Part shown: positions 39,355 to 48,476 of the stretch, piece by piece
Layout: every line of letters starts with the position of its first letter
How positions within the stretch are numbered: position 1 is the stretch's first letter
Assembly (NCBI GenBank): GCA_018402445.1
Contig: JAGYIT010000006.1
Span: forward strand, 62,001 to 126,000
From: Akkermansiaceae bacterium
GTDB taxonomy: Bacteria; Verrucomicrobiota; Verrucomicrobiia; Verrucomicrobiales; Akkermansiaceae
Reading direction: 5' to 3'
Length of the DNA: 64,000 bases
Position numbers and translations under genes: made by a program
Notes under the pieces: generated by a model
Told to the model about the DNA's origin: nothing
Seen by the model: the letters and a program-made list of their open reading frames with translations, nothing else
Databases searched by the model: none

Positions 39355-40338
39355 TCACACCATCGAAAGCACCTTCTCCACGATACGCTTGGGATTTGGG
39401 AGTTGCTCGTTCTCGACGTACTTGGAATAGATCGCGGGGGCGTCGATGGTGCAGACGCGTTTGATCGGGGCGTCGAGTTCGTCGAAGGCGTGTTCCTGGA
39501 TGAGGTGGGAGACCATGGCAGAAACACCACCGAAGGGTTTCGATTCATCGACGAGGACGACGCGGTGCGTCTTGGCGACGGAGGCGAGGATGGCGTCCAC
39601 ATCGAGCGGGCGGATCGAGCGGAGATCGAGGACTTCGGCGCTGATGCCGTGCTCGGACTGGAGAGTCTCGGCGGCTTCGAGGCAATGGAGCACCGAGCGC
39701 CCATGGGCGATGAGGGAAATGTCGGTGCCCTCGCGTTTCAGGTCGGCTTTTCCGAGCGGGATGACGAAATCGCCGTCGGCGGGATCGGGCACCTCGCCGG
39801 AGTTTCCGTAGAGGAGGGTGTTCTCCATGACATAGACCGGATCGTTGTCGCGGATGGCGGCCTTGATGAGGCCTTTCGCGTCGGCGGGGGTGGCGGGCGA
39901 GCAGACTTTCAGGCCGGGGAAGGCAGCGAAGAGGCCTTCGGGGATGTGCGAGTGGGTCGCGCCGACGTTGGTGCCGCCGTTGGCCGGGCCGCGCACGACG
40001 ATGGGGCAATGGATCAGGCCGCCGGACATGTAGCGGACGCAGGCGGCGTTGTTGACAAGCTGGTCGAAGGCCACGGAGTGGAAAGACCAGAACATCAGCT
40101 CCATCACCGGCCGCACGCCGAGCATGGACGCGCCGATACCCATGCCGATGAAGCCAGCCTCGGAGATCGGGGTATCGACGATGCGCTTGTCGCCCCATTT
40201 TTCCCAAAGGCCTTCGGTGACCTTGTAGGCTCCGTTGTATTGGGCCACTTCCTCGCCCATGACGACGACGTTGGGATCGCGGGCGAGTTCCTCGTCGAGT
40301 CCTTCGCGGAGGGCTTCACGGTAGGTGAGTGTGCGCAT
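39355..40338 (-). CDS. pdhB: Pyruvate dehydrogenase E1 component, beta subunit
   Basis: A 327-residue transketolase-like subunit that, with the alpha subunit, binds thiamine diphosphate and decarboxylates pyruvate. Typical PdhB text: TYREALREGLDEELARDPNVVVMGEEVAQYNGAYKVT, DTPISEAGFIGMGIGAS and LDLRSIRPLDVDAI. The usual glycine-rich GPGGGxxxxGAxHS segment here reads GPANGGTNVGATHSH. It is downstream of pdhA on the same strand, but a two-gene TA module (40375-40931) lies between them, 36 bp from the pdhB start. E2 is encoded on the opposite strand at 34.6 kb. Confidence 0.93.
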   Translation of the reverse strand: MRTLTYREALREGLDEELARDPNVVVMGEEVAQYNGAYKVTEGLWEKWGDKRIVDTPISEAGFIGMGIGASMLGVRPVMELMFWSFHSVAFDQLVNNAACVRYMSGGLIHCPIVVRGPANGGTNVGATHSHIPEGLFAAFPGLKVCSPATPADAKGLIKAAIRDNDPVYVMENTLLYGNSGEVPDPADGDFVIPLGKADLKREGTDISLIAHGRSVLHCLEAAETLQSEHGISAEVLDLRSIRPLDVDAILASVAKTHRVVLVDESKPFGGVSAMVSHLIQEHAFDELDAPIKRVCTIDAPAIYSKYVENEQLPNPKRIVEKVLSMV

Positions 40339-40374
40339 GTCTTGGTTTTAATGTCGGGGTTGGTGAGGTCAATG

Positions 40375-40683
40375 CTACGAAGAAGGATTTTGCGAAATCC
40401 GTTTTTTCCAGTAATCGGGATGGCGGGCTTTGTGGGCGATGGCGATGATGAAGAGGATATTCCCTTCGGTGATGTAAGGCAGATAGAAAGGAAATCTCTC
40501 GAGATTCGCCCTTCGGTAGTAGCCTTCGCGGAGACGAAACATCCCCGGGTTTGATTTGATGTCAGCGATCATCCGGTTGATTTTATGGAAGAGATCGGTT
40601 CCGAGGGAATGGTCGATGTCCCGGTAGTAACGTAGTGCTTCAAGCAATTCGATTTCGGCTGCGGGATGATAGGCATGATTCAT
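40375..40683 (-). CDS. RelE/ParE-family toxin between pdhA and pdhB
   Basis: A 102-residue protein: YHPAAEIELLEALRYYRDID, MFRLREGYYRRANLERFPFYLPYI and IIAIAHKARHPDYWKKR, the last being the AIxHxxRxPxYW ending of ParE/RelE toxins. The ATG overlaps the antitoxin stop by ATGA, supporting translational coupling and the start chosen (a longer frame starting at 40734 overlaps the antitoxin). Inserted in the pdhA-pdhB interval in the same orientation. Confidence 0.85.
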   Translation of the reverse strand: MNHAYHPAAEIELLEALRYYRDIDHSLGTDLFHKINRMIADIKSNPGMFRLREGYYRRANLERFPFYLPYITEGNILFIIAIAHKARHPDYWKKRISQNPSS

Positions 40684-40931
40684 AGGCCAAGTTCTGCGCG
40701 GATACGCTTCATGACTTGCTCTCCCTCCAAGCACTGGACTTTGCCGCTACGGATCTCGGCGATCCGCCGCTTGATCTCCGTATCCCATGCGGCCTCGACA
40801 TCTGGATCGGAGACTTCCCCGTTCATTTCACGAATGCGGTCGATGAGGACTTCCCGCTGGCCGGGACTGAGTTTCGCGGCAGCGGCTTCGATTTCCTCGA
40901 TGTTCGGGATGTCTTGAGTGATCGTAGCCAT
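40680..40931 (-). CDS. Addiction-module antitoxin (putative addiction module component family)
   Basis: An 83-residue protein with the family pattern EIEAAAAKLSPGQREVLIDRIREM...DPDVEAAWDTEIKRRIAEIRSGKVQCLEGEQVMKRIRAEL. The WxxEIxRRxxEIxxGxxxxxxGexvxxxir motif is typical of the short antitoxins paired with ParE/RelE toxins. The stop is within the toxin start (ATGA). It begins 33 bp after the pdhA stop. Confidence 0.85.
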   Translation of the reverse strand: MATITQDIPNIEEIEAAAAKLSPGQREVLIDRIREMNGEVSDPDVEAAWDTEIKRRIAEIRSGKVQCLEGEQVMKRIRAELGL

Positions 40932-40964
40932 GGTGATAAAATCTAGCTGGAAAATCTGCGTTTG

Positions 40965-42026
40965 TCAGGCGAAGAAGTGGTGGCCGATTTTCGAGGCCTC
41001 GGTGTTGTTGTCGGTTTCCCAATACACGTCGTCGGTGATCTCGGAAACGGATGGGGCGGGGGATTCCTCGGCGAATTTCACGGAGGCGGCGGCCTCGGCC
41101 TTGGAGTCCTTGGAGATGCTCGCGGCGAGTTCGTCGCTCATCACGCCCTCTGCCGCCAGCTTGCGGCGGAAGACGCTGATCGGGTCGTGGTTGTCTTTGT
41201 AGGCCTGGATTTCCTCGGGGGTGCGGTAGCCGCCCTTGTGCTTGGAGTCGGCGACGGAGTGGCCGTAGTAACGGTATGTCTCGATCTCAAGGACGGTGGG
41301 CTTGTGCTGCTTGCGGGCGCGCTCCACGGCGATCTGGGTTTTCGCGCGCACCTCGTAGATGTCGGAGCCGTCGATCACGTCCCACTCGATGTCGTAGCCT
41401 TCGGCGCGCTGGGCGAGGCAGCCGGTGTAGGCAGAGGAGCGCTTCTGCGAGGTGCCCATCGAGTAGCCGTTGTTTTCGATCACATAGATCACAGGGATTT
41501 CGAAGAGGGAGGCGATGTTGAGGGATTCGTGGAAGGCTCCTTGGTTGACCGCGCCATCGCCCAGAAAGCAGAGGCAGCAGCCTTCCTTGCCGAGATATTT
41601 CAGCCCGTAGGCGAGACCGAGTCCGAGGGGTGTCTGGCCGGCGACGATGCCATGGCCTCCCCAGAAATTCTTGTCGGGCGCGAAGAAGTGCATCGAGCCG
41701 CCCTTGCCTTTCGAGCAGCCGGTCGCTTTGCCGTAAAGCTCCGCCATGCACTCATCCATGGCCATGCCGGAGGCGAGCGCGTGGGCGTGGCAGCGGTAGG
41801 CGGTGATGTTGTGGTCGTTCTCGCCGCAAAGCGAAAGCGTGCCCACCGCGACGGATTCCTGGCCGATGTAAACGTGGAGGAAACCGCCCATCCTGCCCGC
41901 GTTGTAGCTTTTCAGTGCGGCCATCTCGAAATCGCGGATGCGCACCATTAGTTTGTAGAGTCCGATTTTTTGCTCGGCGGTGAGGGATTGGTTGATCGGC
42001 GAGGAAGCGAAATCGAGGTCGGACAT
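40965..42026 (-). CDS. pdhA: Pyruvate dehydrogenase E1 component, alpha subunit
   Basis: A 353-residue thiamine-diphosphate-binding subunit. The TPP motif runs from GDGAVNQGAFHESLNIASLF to VIYVIENNGYSMGT (GDG...NN). YRCHAHALASGMAMDECMAELYGKATGCSKGKGGSMHF is the usual substrate-pocket region, and EIETYRYYGHSVADSKH carries the phosphorylation-loop equivalent. Length is slightly below 360, as usual in bacteria with separate alpha and beta genes. It is the first gene of a pdhA-[antitoxin-toxin]-pdhB minus-strand run. Confidence 0.93.
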   Translation of the reverse strand: MSDLDFASSPINQSLTAEQKIGLYKLMVRIRDFEMAALKSYNAGRMGGFLHVYIGQESVAVGTLSLCGENDHNITAYRCHAHALASGMAMDECMAELYGKATGCSKGKGGSMHFFAPDKNFWGGHGIVAGQTPLGLGLAYGLKYLGKEGCCLCFLGDGAVNQGAFHESLNIASLFEIPVIYVIENNGYSMGTSQKRSSAYTGCLAQRAEGYDIEWDVIDGSDIYEVRAKTQIAVERARKQHKPTVLEIETYRYYGHSVADSKHKGGYRTPEEIQAYKDNHDPISVFRRKLAAEGVMSDELAASISKDSKAEAAASVKFAEESPAPSVSEITDDVYWETDNNTEASKIGHHFFA

Positions 42027-42088
42027 GGTAGGCGGGGATACTGTGAAACCGGGGCTTGGTTAGGAGGTGATCGAGGCGGCGGCAAGTT

Positions 42089-42664
42089 TTATCTGGCATT
42101 GGCGAGCGCGGGGCGAGCCGAGAGACGGGGCAGTGCGAAACGCGCGGAAAGGAAGATCGTGGTGAAAAGCAGGTTTGCGGCGGTCATGTTGCGCAGAAAC
42201 ACCCAGCTCGGTATCGGGCTGCCGACCGGGCCGGCCCACAGCGATTGCCAGAGGCCGAGCGGTGACTTGGGATACATCGGGCTGCCGATCCAGGCCGCGC
42301 CGTTGGTAACGGCATGGAACGCCAGCGCTGCGGCGACTGATCCGCCGATAAGGATGGCGGCGTGTTTCCCGGCGAGGGATTTCCCGATGAAAAAAGTCAC
42401 CGCGAAGGCGAGCGCGGTAATGATGAGGACTCCGGCGGTAAGGTGGCCGGCATTTCCCTCCAGCAGCGCGGGCGCGGGATAGGTCACCAGCCATGCGGCG
42501 AGCGGGATTGCCCATCCGCGCCAGTCTTTCGCGATGAGCGCGCCGCAGAAGAACAGCGCGGCGAGCGGCTGGAAGTTCGGAAGGGATTCGGGAAACACGC
42601 TGCCGATGAGGCGGAATGCGGCGAGGAGGACGAGGATCAATGCCAGAGGCAGCAGGCGGTTCAT
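42089..42664 (-). CDS. DUF6580-type membrane protein
   Basis: A 191-residue integral membrane protein with about five TM segments (LALILVLLAAFRLIGSVFPE, PLAALFFCGALIA, ALAFAVTFFIGKSLAG, AILIGGSVAAALAFHAVTNGAAW). The pattern NFQPLAALFFCGALIAKDWRGW and MYPKSPLGLWQSLWAGPVGS matches a verrucomicrobial/planctomycete family usually called DUF6580 or ECF-substrate-like; its substrate is unknown. It lies 62 bp upstream of pdhA on the same strand. Confidence 0.7.
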   Translation of the reverse strand: MNRLLPLALILVLLAAFRLIGSVFPESLPNFQPLAALFFCGALIAKDWRGWAIPLAAWLVTYPAPALLEGNAGHLTAGVLIITALAFAVTFFIGKSLAGKHAAILIGGSVAAALAFHAVTNGAAWIGSPMYPKSPLGLWQSLWAGPVGSPIPSWVFLRNMTAANLLFTTIFLSARFALPRLSARPALANAR

Positions 42665-42861
42665 GGCGGGAAACTATCCGCAGCGGAGGTGCCCCGGCGA
42701 GGCGAAAATTTCGGAGCGGCGAACCGCAAAATGTGGTTTATTTCGTGCCTGCCACCACATCTAGTGGGTGTCCCTCAATTATCTTGCCTTCCTTCTGACT
42801 GAATGCTTGCCAAGGGGAGATGAAAACCGAAACTTAACGCCAGCATTCGTGCGCACCCCTT

Positions 42862-43959
42862 ATGAAGTTCACCATCTCCAAAGACGTTTTCCTGGAAGGC
42901 TTGCAGAAAGTGCAGCACGTGGTCAGTTCCCGGACCACCCTGCCCATCCTGTCGAACGTGCTGCTTGTCGCCAAGGGCGGGCGGCTCGTTTTCACGACCA
43001 CTGACCTTGATGTCGGCATCACCGGCTCGGTGGAAGCATCAGTGGAAAAAGAGGGCGCGACCACGCTTCCCGCGAAACGCCTGGTCAGCATTGTGAAGGA
43101 ACTGCCCTCCAGCGAGGTGCAGGTGACCGTGGACGCGAAAAACTACGCCACCATCAAAAGCGGCCCATCGACTTTCAAGATCATCGGCCTGAGCGATTCC
43201 GAGTTCCCCCCGCTGCCTGACTTCGAGGGCGCGAAGACATTCAAGATCCCGCAGGCGGAGCTCCGCAACGGCCTGAAGAAGACCGCGTTCGCGATCTCCA
43301 CCGACGAGACCCGCTACGTGCTCAACGGCATCTTCGCCTCGTTTCGCGAGGGCAAGCTCGCGCTGGTCGCCACCGACGGGCGCCGCCTCGCGATGGCGGA
43401 TATGGATCTCGAGTTTCCCGCCTCGCACGAGACGGATGTGATCATCCCCTCGAAGGCGGTTCAGGAAATCCAGCGCCTTCTGGGTGATTCCGGCGAGGTG
43501 GAGGTGAAACTCAGCGACAGCCAGATCTCCTTCACCGTCGGTGATACTTTCCTCGCCAGTAAGCTCATCGAGGGTAACTACCCGAACTACCGCCAGGTGA
43601 TCCCCGGCGACAGCAACGAGCGGGTGATCATCGCCCGCGAGCATCTTCTGGAAACCGTTCGCCGCGTTTCCCTCCTTTCCTCCGACAAGTCGAACTCGGT
43701 GAAGCTCATTTTCACGGAGAACCAGATCGAGGTCACCGCGAACTCGCCGGATGTCGGTGAGGCGCAGGAAACCCTCGAGGTCGGCTACACCGGGCCGGAG
43801 ATGCAGATCGCCTTCAACCCGGAGTTCCTGCAAGCCCCGCTTCGCGCGCTCGATACGGACAACGTCTATCTCGACCTCATCGACGAGATGAGCCCCGGCG
43901 TGCTGCGCATCGACGGATCTTTCCTCTACGTGCTCATGCCGATGCGCGTCACCAACTGA
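42862..43959 (+). CDS. dnaN: DNA polymerase III beta subunit (sliding clamp)
   Basis: A 365-residue clamp that encircles DNA and tethers the replicative polymerase. Family marks: MKFTISKDVFLEGLQKVQHVVSSRTTLPILSNVLL at the N-terminus, VLNGIFASFREGKLALVATDGRRLAMADMDLE in the middle, and the C-terminal hydrophobic-cleft ending GVLRIDGSFLYVLMPMRV. Three-domain length is normal. It is not beside dnaA, recF or gyrB, so this is not the classic origin cluster. yebC follows 10 bp downstream and may be co-transcribed. Confidence 0.95.
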   Translation: MKFTISKDVFLEGLQKVQHVVSSRTTLPILSNVLLVAKGGRLVFTTTDLDVGITGSVEASVEKEGATTLPAKRLVSIVKELPSSEVQVTVDAKNYATIKSGPSTFKIIGLSDSEFPPLPDFEGAKTFKIPQAELRNGLKKTAFAISTDETRYVLNGIFASFREGKLALVATDGRRLAMADMDLEFPASHETDVIIPSKAVQEIQRLLGDSGEVEVKLSDSQISFTVGDTFLASKLIEGNYPNYRQVIPGDSNERVIIAREHLLETVRRVSLLSSDKSNSVKLIFTENQIEVTANSPDVGEAQETLEVGYTGPEMQIAFNPEFLQAPLRALDTDNVYLDLIDEMSPGVLRIDGSFLYVLMPMRVTN

Positions 43960-43969
43960 TTAGACGGCC

Positions 43970-44680
43970 ATGGGCAGGGCGTTCGAGTGCAGGCGGAGGG
44001 CGAAGGAGTCGCGTTGGGCGACGATGTCGAAGATTTTCCCCAAGCTTTCCCGATCCATCACACTCGCCGCGAAAGCGGGCGGGCCGGATCCCGATTCGAA
44101 CGCGTCTTTACGAGTTGCCATCCAGAACGGGAAAGCGGCGAACCTTTCCAAGGAGAACATCGAGAACGCGATCAAGCGGGCGTCCGGCCATGACGCCGCC
44201 AACATCACCGAGGTCACCTATGAGGCGAAGGGGCCGCACGGTTCCCAGTTCTACATCGAGTGCGCGACGGACAACACGAACCGCTCGATCGGCAACCTAA
44301 AAGTGATCCTCGGGAAAAACGGCGGTGAGATCGTCCCCAGCGGCGCACTCAATTTCATGTTCGCCCGCAAGAGCGTTATTGAGTTTCCGGTGCCGGATGG
44401 CAAAGACCTTGAGGAGCTGGAGTTTGAGCTGATCGACGCCGGTCTTGAGGAGCTTTCCGTGGATGACGGGGTGGTTTCACTGATCGGGGATTACACATCC
44501 TTCGCCAGCCTCTGCGACGCGGTGGAAACATCGGGCATCACCCCTACGAAATCCGGCCTCCAACGCCTGCCCACCCAGCCCATCGAGCTCACCGAGGAGC
44601 AAATCGAAGATGTCGAGGCGCTGCTCGACAAGATCGAGGACGACGACGACGTGCAGGCGGTTTACACGAACTTGGGCTGA
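43970..44680 (+). CDS. YebC/PmpR (TACO1-like) family protein
   Basis: A 236-residue conserved protein affecting translation of stretches such as polyproline or acting as a transcription regulator in different bacteria. Motifs: SKIFPKLSRSITLAAKAGGPDPDSNASLRVAIQNGKAANL, NIENAIKRASG, VTYEAKGPHGSQFYIECATDN and IGNLKVILGKNGGEI. The expected start (a short MGR.. with AGHSKW in classical YebC) is replaced by MGRAFECRRRAKESRWATMSKIF, a divergent but recognisable version. Starts 10 bp after dnaN. Confidence 0.9.
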   Translation: MGRAFECRRRAKESRWATMSKIFPKLSRSITLAAKAGGPDPDSNASLRVAIQNGKAANLSKENIENAIKRASGHDAANITEVTYEAKGPHGSQFYIECATDNTNRSIGNLKVILGKNGGEIVPSGALNFMFARKSVIEFPVPDGKDLEELEFELIDAGLEELSVDDGVVSLIGDYTSFASLCDAVETSGITPTKSGLQRLPTQPIELTEEQIEDVEALLDKIEDDDDVQAVYTNLG

Positions 44681-45075
44681 GGGACTCAGCCAAAAATAAA
44701 CGCGCTTATGAGCGAGATTGACGAAGAAGCGTTTGGACTGCGGCAGCCTGCTGCCGCTTTCCGCCATGCAGCCTGCTGCGAGCGGGGCGTGCTGAGGATT
44801 CATCGGGCTTTTCCCGTGCCAATGCCGTCCGGTCAGCAGCAGGCTGCTAGACCGAAAGCTACAGCAGGCTGTAGCAGTCCAGGGCGCTTCGCATCTATTT
44901 TCGACGAGATCAATTTGGCCGAGTCCCTGAGGCTTGAGATGTTCCGTTCACGCTTATCCGCGAGGCGGATTCCCTCGTCGAAACCGCGTGGAATGGTCAT
45001 AGGCGCCTGTCTTCGGCGGGGGCGCCAAAGACAACACGCGAGGGCGCGTGCGCTCCCCAAGATTGTCCGGAACGA
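44681..45075. other. Gene-free region with structured repeat and long-range stem-loop
   Basis: The 395 bases hold copy 2 of the MITE-like repeat (44731-44884), a long-range inverted pair TTTCGACGAG (44899-44908) / CTCGTCGAAA (44974-44983), an inner TCCGC-gag-GCGGA hairpin, and GGCGCC / GGCGCC near 45002-45026. No gene is apparent. Confidence 0.55.
44731..44884 (+). repeat. MITE-like structured repeat, copy 2
   Basis: Begins gtttggactgcggcagcctg and ends ...gtagcagtccag. The 5' hairpin is GCGGCAG-cctg-CTGCCGC (44740-44757), followed by the conserved 'ATGCAGCCTGCTGCGAGC'. Near the 3' end lies GCTACAG-cagg-CTGTAGC. Intergenic, between yebC and the secreted TSP3-like gene. Confidence 0.85.
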
Positions 45076-46611
45076 TCAGTTGGCCACCTGGACTTTGGTG
45101 CGGAAGAAGCCGCCCGTTCTCGCGCTGGTGTCTGAAGTGGTTACCTTGATCTCGTTGTAATCGTCCACGAGGTTCCACGAGGGGTCGTCGGCCTTGATTT
45201 CATTCCATGTGACCATGTCCTCGCTGTATTCGATGGCATACCTGAGTTTCGGAACGGTCTCGGTGAGCTTGGAAACCCGATATTCGAGACCGGATGCGGA
45301 GCCTATCTCAGCGGAGGCTTCAAGGAGCATCGGGCCGCCGGAACCACTACTGGCCGGGGAGGTGGAGACCATCTGGACACCCGGGGTTGCGGGGACGCTG
45401 GTCGCATCCATGGGGTCTGATCCGAAGACCCACTCGTCGAAGTTGCTCACACCGTCACCGTCGAAGTCCTCATTCGCCGAGAGCTGCTGAGGGGTGGTGC
45501 CTGGAGGCGCGCTGGAGAGAATCGCGCTTGCGAAGTTATTAGTCACCCTCACAGGAAGGCGGAAGCGGCGTGTGGCGCGCTCGAAGATGAGGTTCGAGGT
45601 GGGGCGGTAGATGACGAATTCGAGATCGACCAAGCCCGTGTTGCCCGGCTGGAGGAAGCCCGGGGGAATGATGAAGCTGGTGTCGAGCGGGCTGGGAAGC
45701 AGAACACGCGCGATGTTAGGGCCGGAGAAGTTCGGGAAGAGTGGAATCGCCTCCGGATCCGGGTCGATCGGGGATAGCGGGTTGGAGGGATCAAGCAGGC
45801 GCTTGATGGAAAGATAAGCCACGTCCACGCCCGGGGCGATCAGGTTCACTGCGTTGCCCTGCCATTGGAGGGTGTTGAGAGCGAAGGGGTCGATCCTCGC
45901 GAAGCCGTCCGGGTCGTATGCGACGTTCATGAACCTCAGGCCTTGCGGTTGGTTGTTGATTTTGCGGAACCCGTCGAGCTTGGGAAACATGTTCACCTTT
46001 AGCACGACCGGCGTGGTGGGATGGTTGAGGGCGGAGAAGTTGAAATTGTAGGTTCCTGGAACCACCTCACCGTCGAAACGTTTCCTTTCCGCAGCGGTGT
46101 ATCCGCGCTGGTAGTCATACAGGGTGAGATCGATTTTGCGGATGAAATCCGTGCGCAGGTTGTAAAAGACGCTAAGGGAACGGTTCTCGAAACCGAGGAA
46201 AGGACGCGGCAGCAGCGATGGAGGTGCGGCGACTAGGCGCGCGGACTGCGGATCGAAGGGTCTAAGGATGATAGCGGGTGCGATTTCCGTAACACTGAAG
46301 TAAGGGCCGAGACCGCGCAGCAGCGGGTCGTTGTCCAGTCCGCGCGAGACGAAGCCCGTAGCGCCGATCGGGCATAGGGGGTTGGGGTTGTAAAAAAACG
46401 GAGCGTCGCAGCCGTCGTAGATGAAGTTTCCGTCCCTGACGTTAAAAGAAAAAACGCCGCTCTCGAAGACTGTTCCAGCCGGTCCCTGACGGTAGTTGCC
46501 GGACGAGTTCGCAATAAACTCAAAGGCAAGACTGGTGGTTTGGGAGTGGCCGATACCGGACAGAAGGCCGACCGATGAGGCAAGAAGAAGGATTTTTTGT
46601 GTGAAGTTCAC
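45076..46611 (-). CDS. Secreted protein with a TSP3-like calcium-binding segment
   Basis: A 511-residue exported protein (signal MNFTQKILLLASSVGLLSGI with cleavage near GHSQ). The body is beta-rich and not assigned to a family. Near residue 388 there is DFDGDGVSNFDEWVFGSDPMD, a thrombospondin-type-3/EF-hand-like calcium loop common in large verrucomicrobial surface proteins, followed by a low-complexity stretch and a C-terminal beta domain (LRYAIEYSEDMVTWNEIKADD). No PEP-CTERM anchor is seen. Likely surface or extracellular; function unknown. Confidence 0.75.
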   Translation of the reverse strand: MNFTQKILLLASSVGLLSGIGHSQTTSLAFEFIANSSGNYRQGPAGTVFESGVFSFNVRDGNFIYDGCDAPFFYNPNPLCPIGATGFVSRGLDNDPLLRGLGPYFSVTEIAPAIILRPFDPQSARLVAAPPSLLPRPFLGFENRSLSVFYNLRTDFIRKIDLTLYDYQRGYTAAERKRFDGEVVPGTYNFNFSALNHPTTPVVLKVNMFPKLDGFRKINNQPQGLRFMNVAYDPDGFARIDPFALNTLQWQGNAVNLIAPGVDVAYLSIKRLLDPSNPLSPIDPDPEAIPLFPNFSGPNIARVLLPSPLDTSFIIPPGFLQPGNTGLVDLEFVIYRPTSNLIFERATRRFRLPVRVTNNFASAILSSAPPGTTPQQLSANEDFDGDGVSNFDEWVFGSDPMDATSVPATPGVQMVSTSPASSGSGGPMLLEASAEIGSASGLEYRVSKLTETVPKLRYAIEYSEDMVTWNEIKADDPSWNLVDDYNEIKVTTSDTSARTGGFFRTKVQVAN

Positions 46612-46742
46612 AAAGAGAAGTTTGCCCTACGGAGAGGGTCTTACAAGCGAAATTTCCCGTTTCTGCGGGGTTTTTCGCAATACCATGTAACCTCATATCT
46701 AGGTATTTAAAAAAATCCGTTCTTCACGCAATCTAGTGAGGC

Positions 46743-47976
46743 TCAGAGATCTGCAGTAACCTCAAAGGCGGCAGCTTGTTCTTGTGTGAGCTCGATGAAC
46801 TGCCATGGCAGGCCGTTTTCGTTGAGATCGGCCATGAAGGAGTCTGGGTTGTGCTGCTCGATGTTCCAGACGCCGGGTTTGGCCCAGCCGCCGGTGAGCA
46901 TCTGCTTCGCGCCGATCATGGCGGGGACGCCGGTGGTGTAGGAAATGGCCTGCGAACCGACCTCCGCAAAGCAGGCCTCGTGGTCGCAGATGTTGTAGAT
47001 GTAGATTGCTTTGGGTGCTCCGTCTTTCACGCCGGTGATCACGTTGCCGATGCAGGTTTTGCCTTTCGTGGTCTCGCCGAGGTCGCCGGGGTTCGGCAGG
47101 ACGGCTTTGAGAAACTGGAGGGGCACGATTTTCACGCCGTTGGTATTCCACCTCGTCGATGCGGGTCATGCCGACGTTCTGGAGGACTTGGAGGTGGTTG
47201 ATGTAATTTTGTGAAAACGACATCCAGAACTGGGCGCGGCGGATGGTGGGGATGTGTTTGACTAAGGATTCGAGTTCCTCGTGATACATCCGGTAGATCT
47301 CGTAGGTGCCGACACCGTCCGGGCAGGTGAATGGCTGGTGCAGGGACATCGGCGCGGTCTCGACGAATTTCCCATCCTCCCAGTGGCGGCACTCGGCGGT
47401 GACCTCGCGGATGTTGATTTCCGGGTTGAAATTCGTGGCGAAGGCGCGGCCGTGGTCGCCGCCGTTCACGTCGATGATGTCGAGAGTGTGGATCTCGTCG
47501 AAATGATGCTTAAGCGCCCAGGCGGTGAAAACATTGGTGACGCCGGGATCGAAGCCGGAGCCGAGAAGGGCGGAGAGGCCGGCTTTCTCGAACTTCTCCT
47601 GATAGGCCCACTGCCAGGAATACTCGAACTTCGCGACGTCGAGCGGCTCGTAGTTCGCGGTGTCCATGTAGTGAATGCCGGCCTTGAGGCAGGCGTCCAT
47701 GAGGTTGAGATCTTGGTAGGGGAGGGCGACGTTGATGAGCAGCTTCGCGCCGGTTTTCTGGATGAGCGCGGCGGTTTCGTCGGAGTTATCGGCATCGACC
47801 TTGGCGGTGGCGATTTCGCGGCCGGTGCGGGCTTTCACGGAGGCGGCGATGTCGTCGCATTTGGAAAGGGTGCGAGAGGCCAGGGTGATCTCGCCGAAAG
47901 TTCCGGGAAGCATGGCGCATTTGTGGGCGACGACGCTGCCGACCCCGCCGGCTCCGATGATGAGGATGTTGTGCAT
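46743..47976 (-). pseudogene. Saccharopine-dehydrogenase-like protein (carboxynorspermidine synthase type), single-base frameshift
   Basis: A Rossmann-fold oxidoreductase starting MHNILIIGAGGVGSVVAHKC (NAD(P)-binding GxGxxG), with the family segments LLINVALPYQDLNLMDACL, GIHYMDTANYEP and LLGSGFDPGVTNVFTAWALKHHFDEIHTLDIID. These match carboxynorspermidine/saccharopine dehydrogenases that make (nor)spermidine precursors. At 47142-47143 an extra C (on the coding strand) shifts the frame; removing it joins ...DEVEYN to GVKIVPLQFLKAVLPNP and continues to TQEQAAAFEVTADL at 46743, giving about 410 residues. No partner decarboxylase gene is adjacent. The frameshift is probably an error or recent mutation. 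Confidence 0.82.
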
Positions 47977-48004
47977 GGTTTGTGAAAGGTTGGTGGGGAA
48001 AATT

Positions 48005-48412
48005 TTAGGCCCATTGCCAGTTGAACACGGTCTCGATGTCTGGATGGAGGGAGTGGTGGACGGGGCAGCCGCGGGCGGCGCTTTCGAGAAGCTTGCGCTC
48101 GGGGTGGTCGGCGGGGACGGGCATGTGGAGATCGAGCTCGAGGCGCGAGATGCGGCGCGGCGCGTCCTCGGACATGTGTTTGCGGACTTCGATGCGCATG
48201 CCTTCGAGGGAAACCCCTTTCCGCTCCGCGACGATGCCCATGACGGTGGCCATGCACGCGCCGAGGGCGGTGGCGACGAGATCGGTGGGGGAAAACGCCT
48301 CGCCGCGCCCGTTGTTGTCGAGCGGCGCGTCGGTGCTGATGGTGTTGCCCGAAGGCTCGTGGGTGGCGGCGCAGCGGAGGCCGTCCTGGTAGGAGAGATG
48401 GATGCGGACCAT
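48005..48412 (-). CDS. OsmC family protein
   Basis: A 135-residue OsmC/Ohr-fold protein: GRGEAFSPTDLVATALGACMATVMGIVAERKG carries the first conserved Cys and RGCPVHHSLH the second, the pair being the peroxidatic site of thiol-dependent hydroperoxide reductases in this superfamily. The start at 48412 (MVRIHLSYQDGLRCAATHEP) gives a normal length. It ends 28 bp upstream of the saccharopine-dehydrogenase-like gene on the same strand. Confidence 0.88.
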   Translation of the reverse strand: MVRIHLSYQDGLRCAATHEPSGNTISTDAPLDNNGRGEAFSPTDLVATALGACMATVMGIVAERKGVSLEGMRIEVRKHMSEDAPRRISRLELDLHMPVPADHPERKLLESAARGCPVHHSLHPDIETVFNWQWA

Positions 48413-48476
48413 GGTTTGCGCGGGAGGTTTAAACCTTGGATGGAAAATGTTCCACCACGGAATGCAGGGAATCACC

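Noticed and set aside
42700-42861. Replication origin upstream of dnaN
   Set aside because: No dnaA, no cluster of DnaA-box-like sequences and no origin-type gene order; dnaN alone is insufficient.
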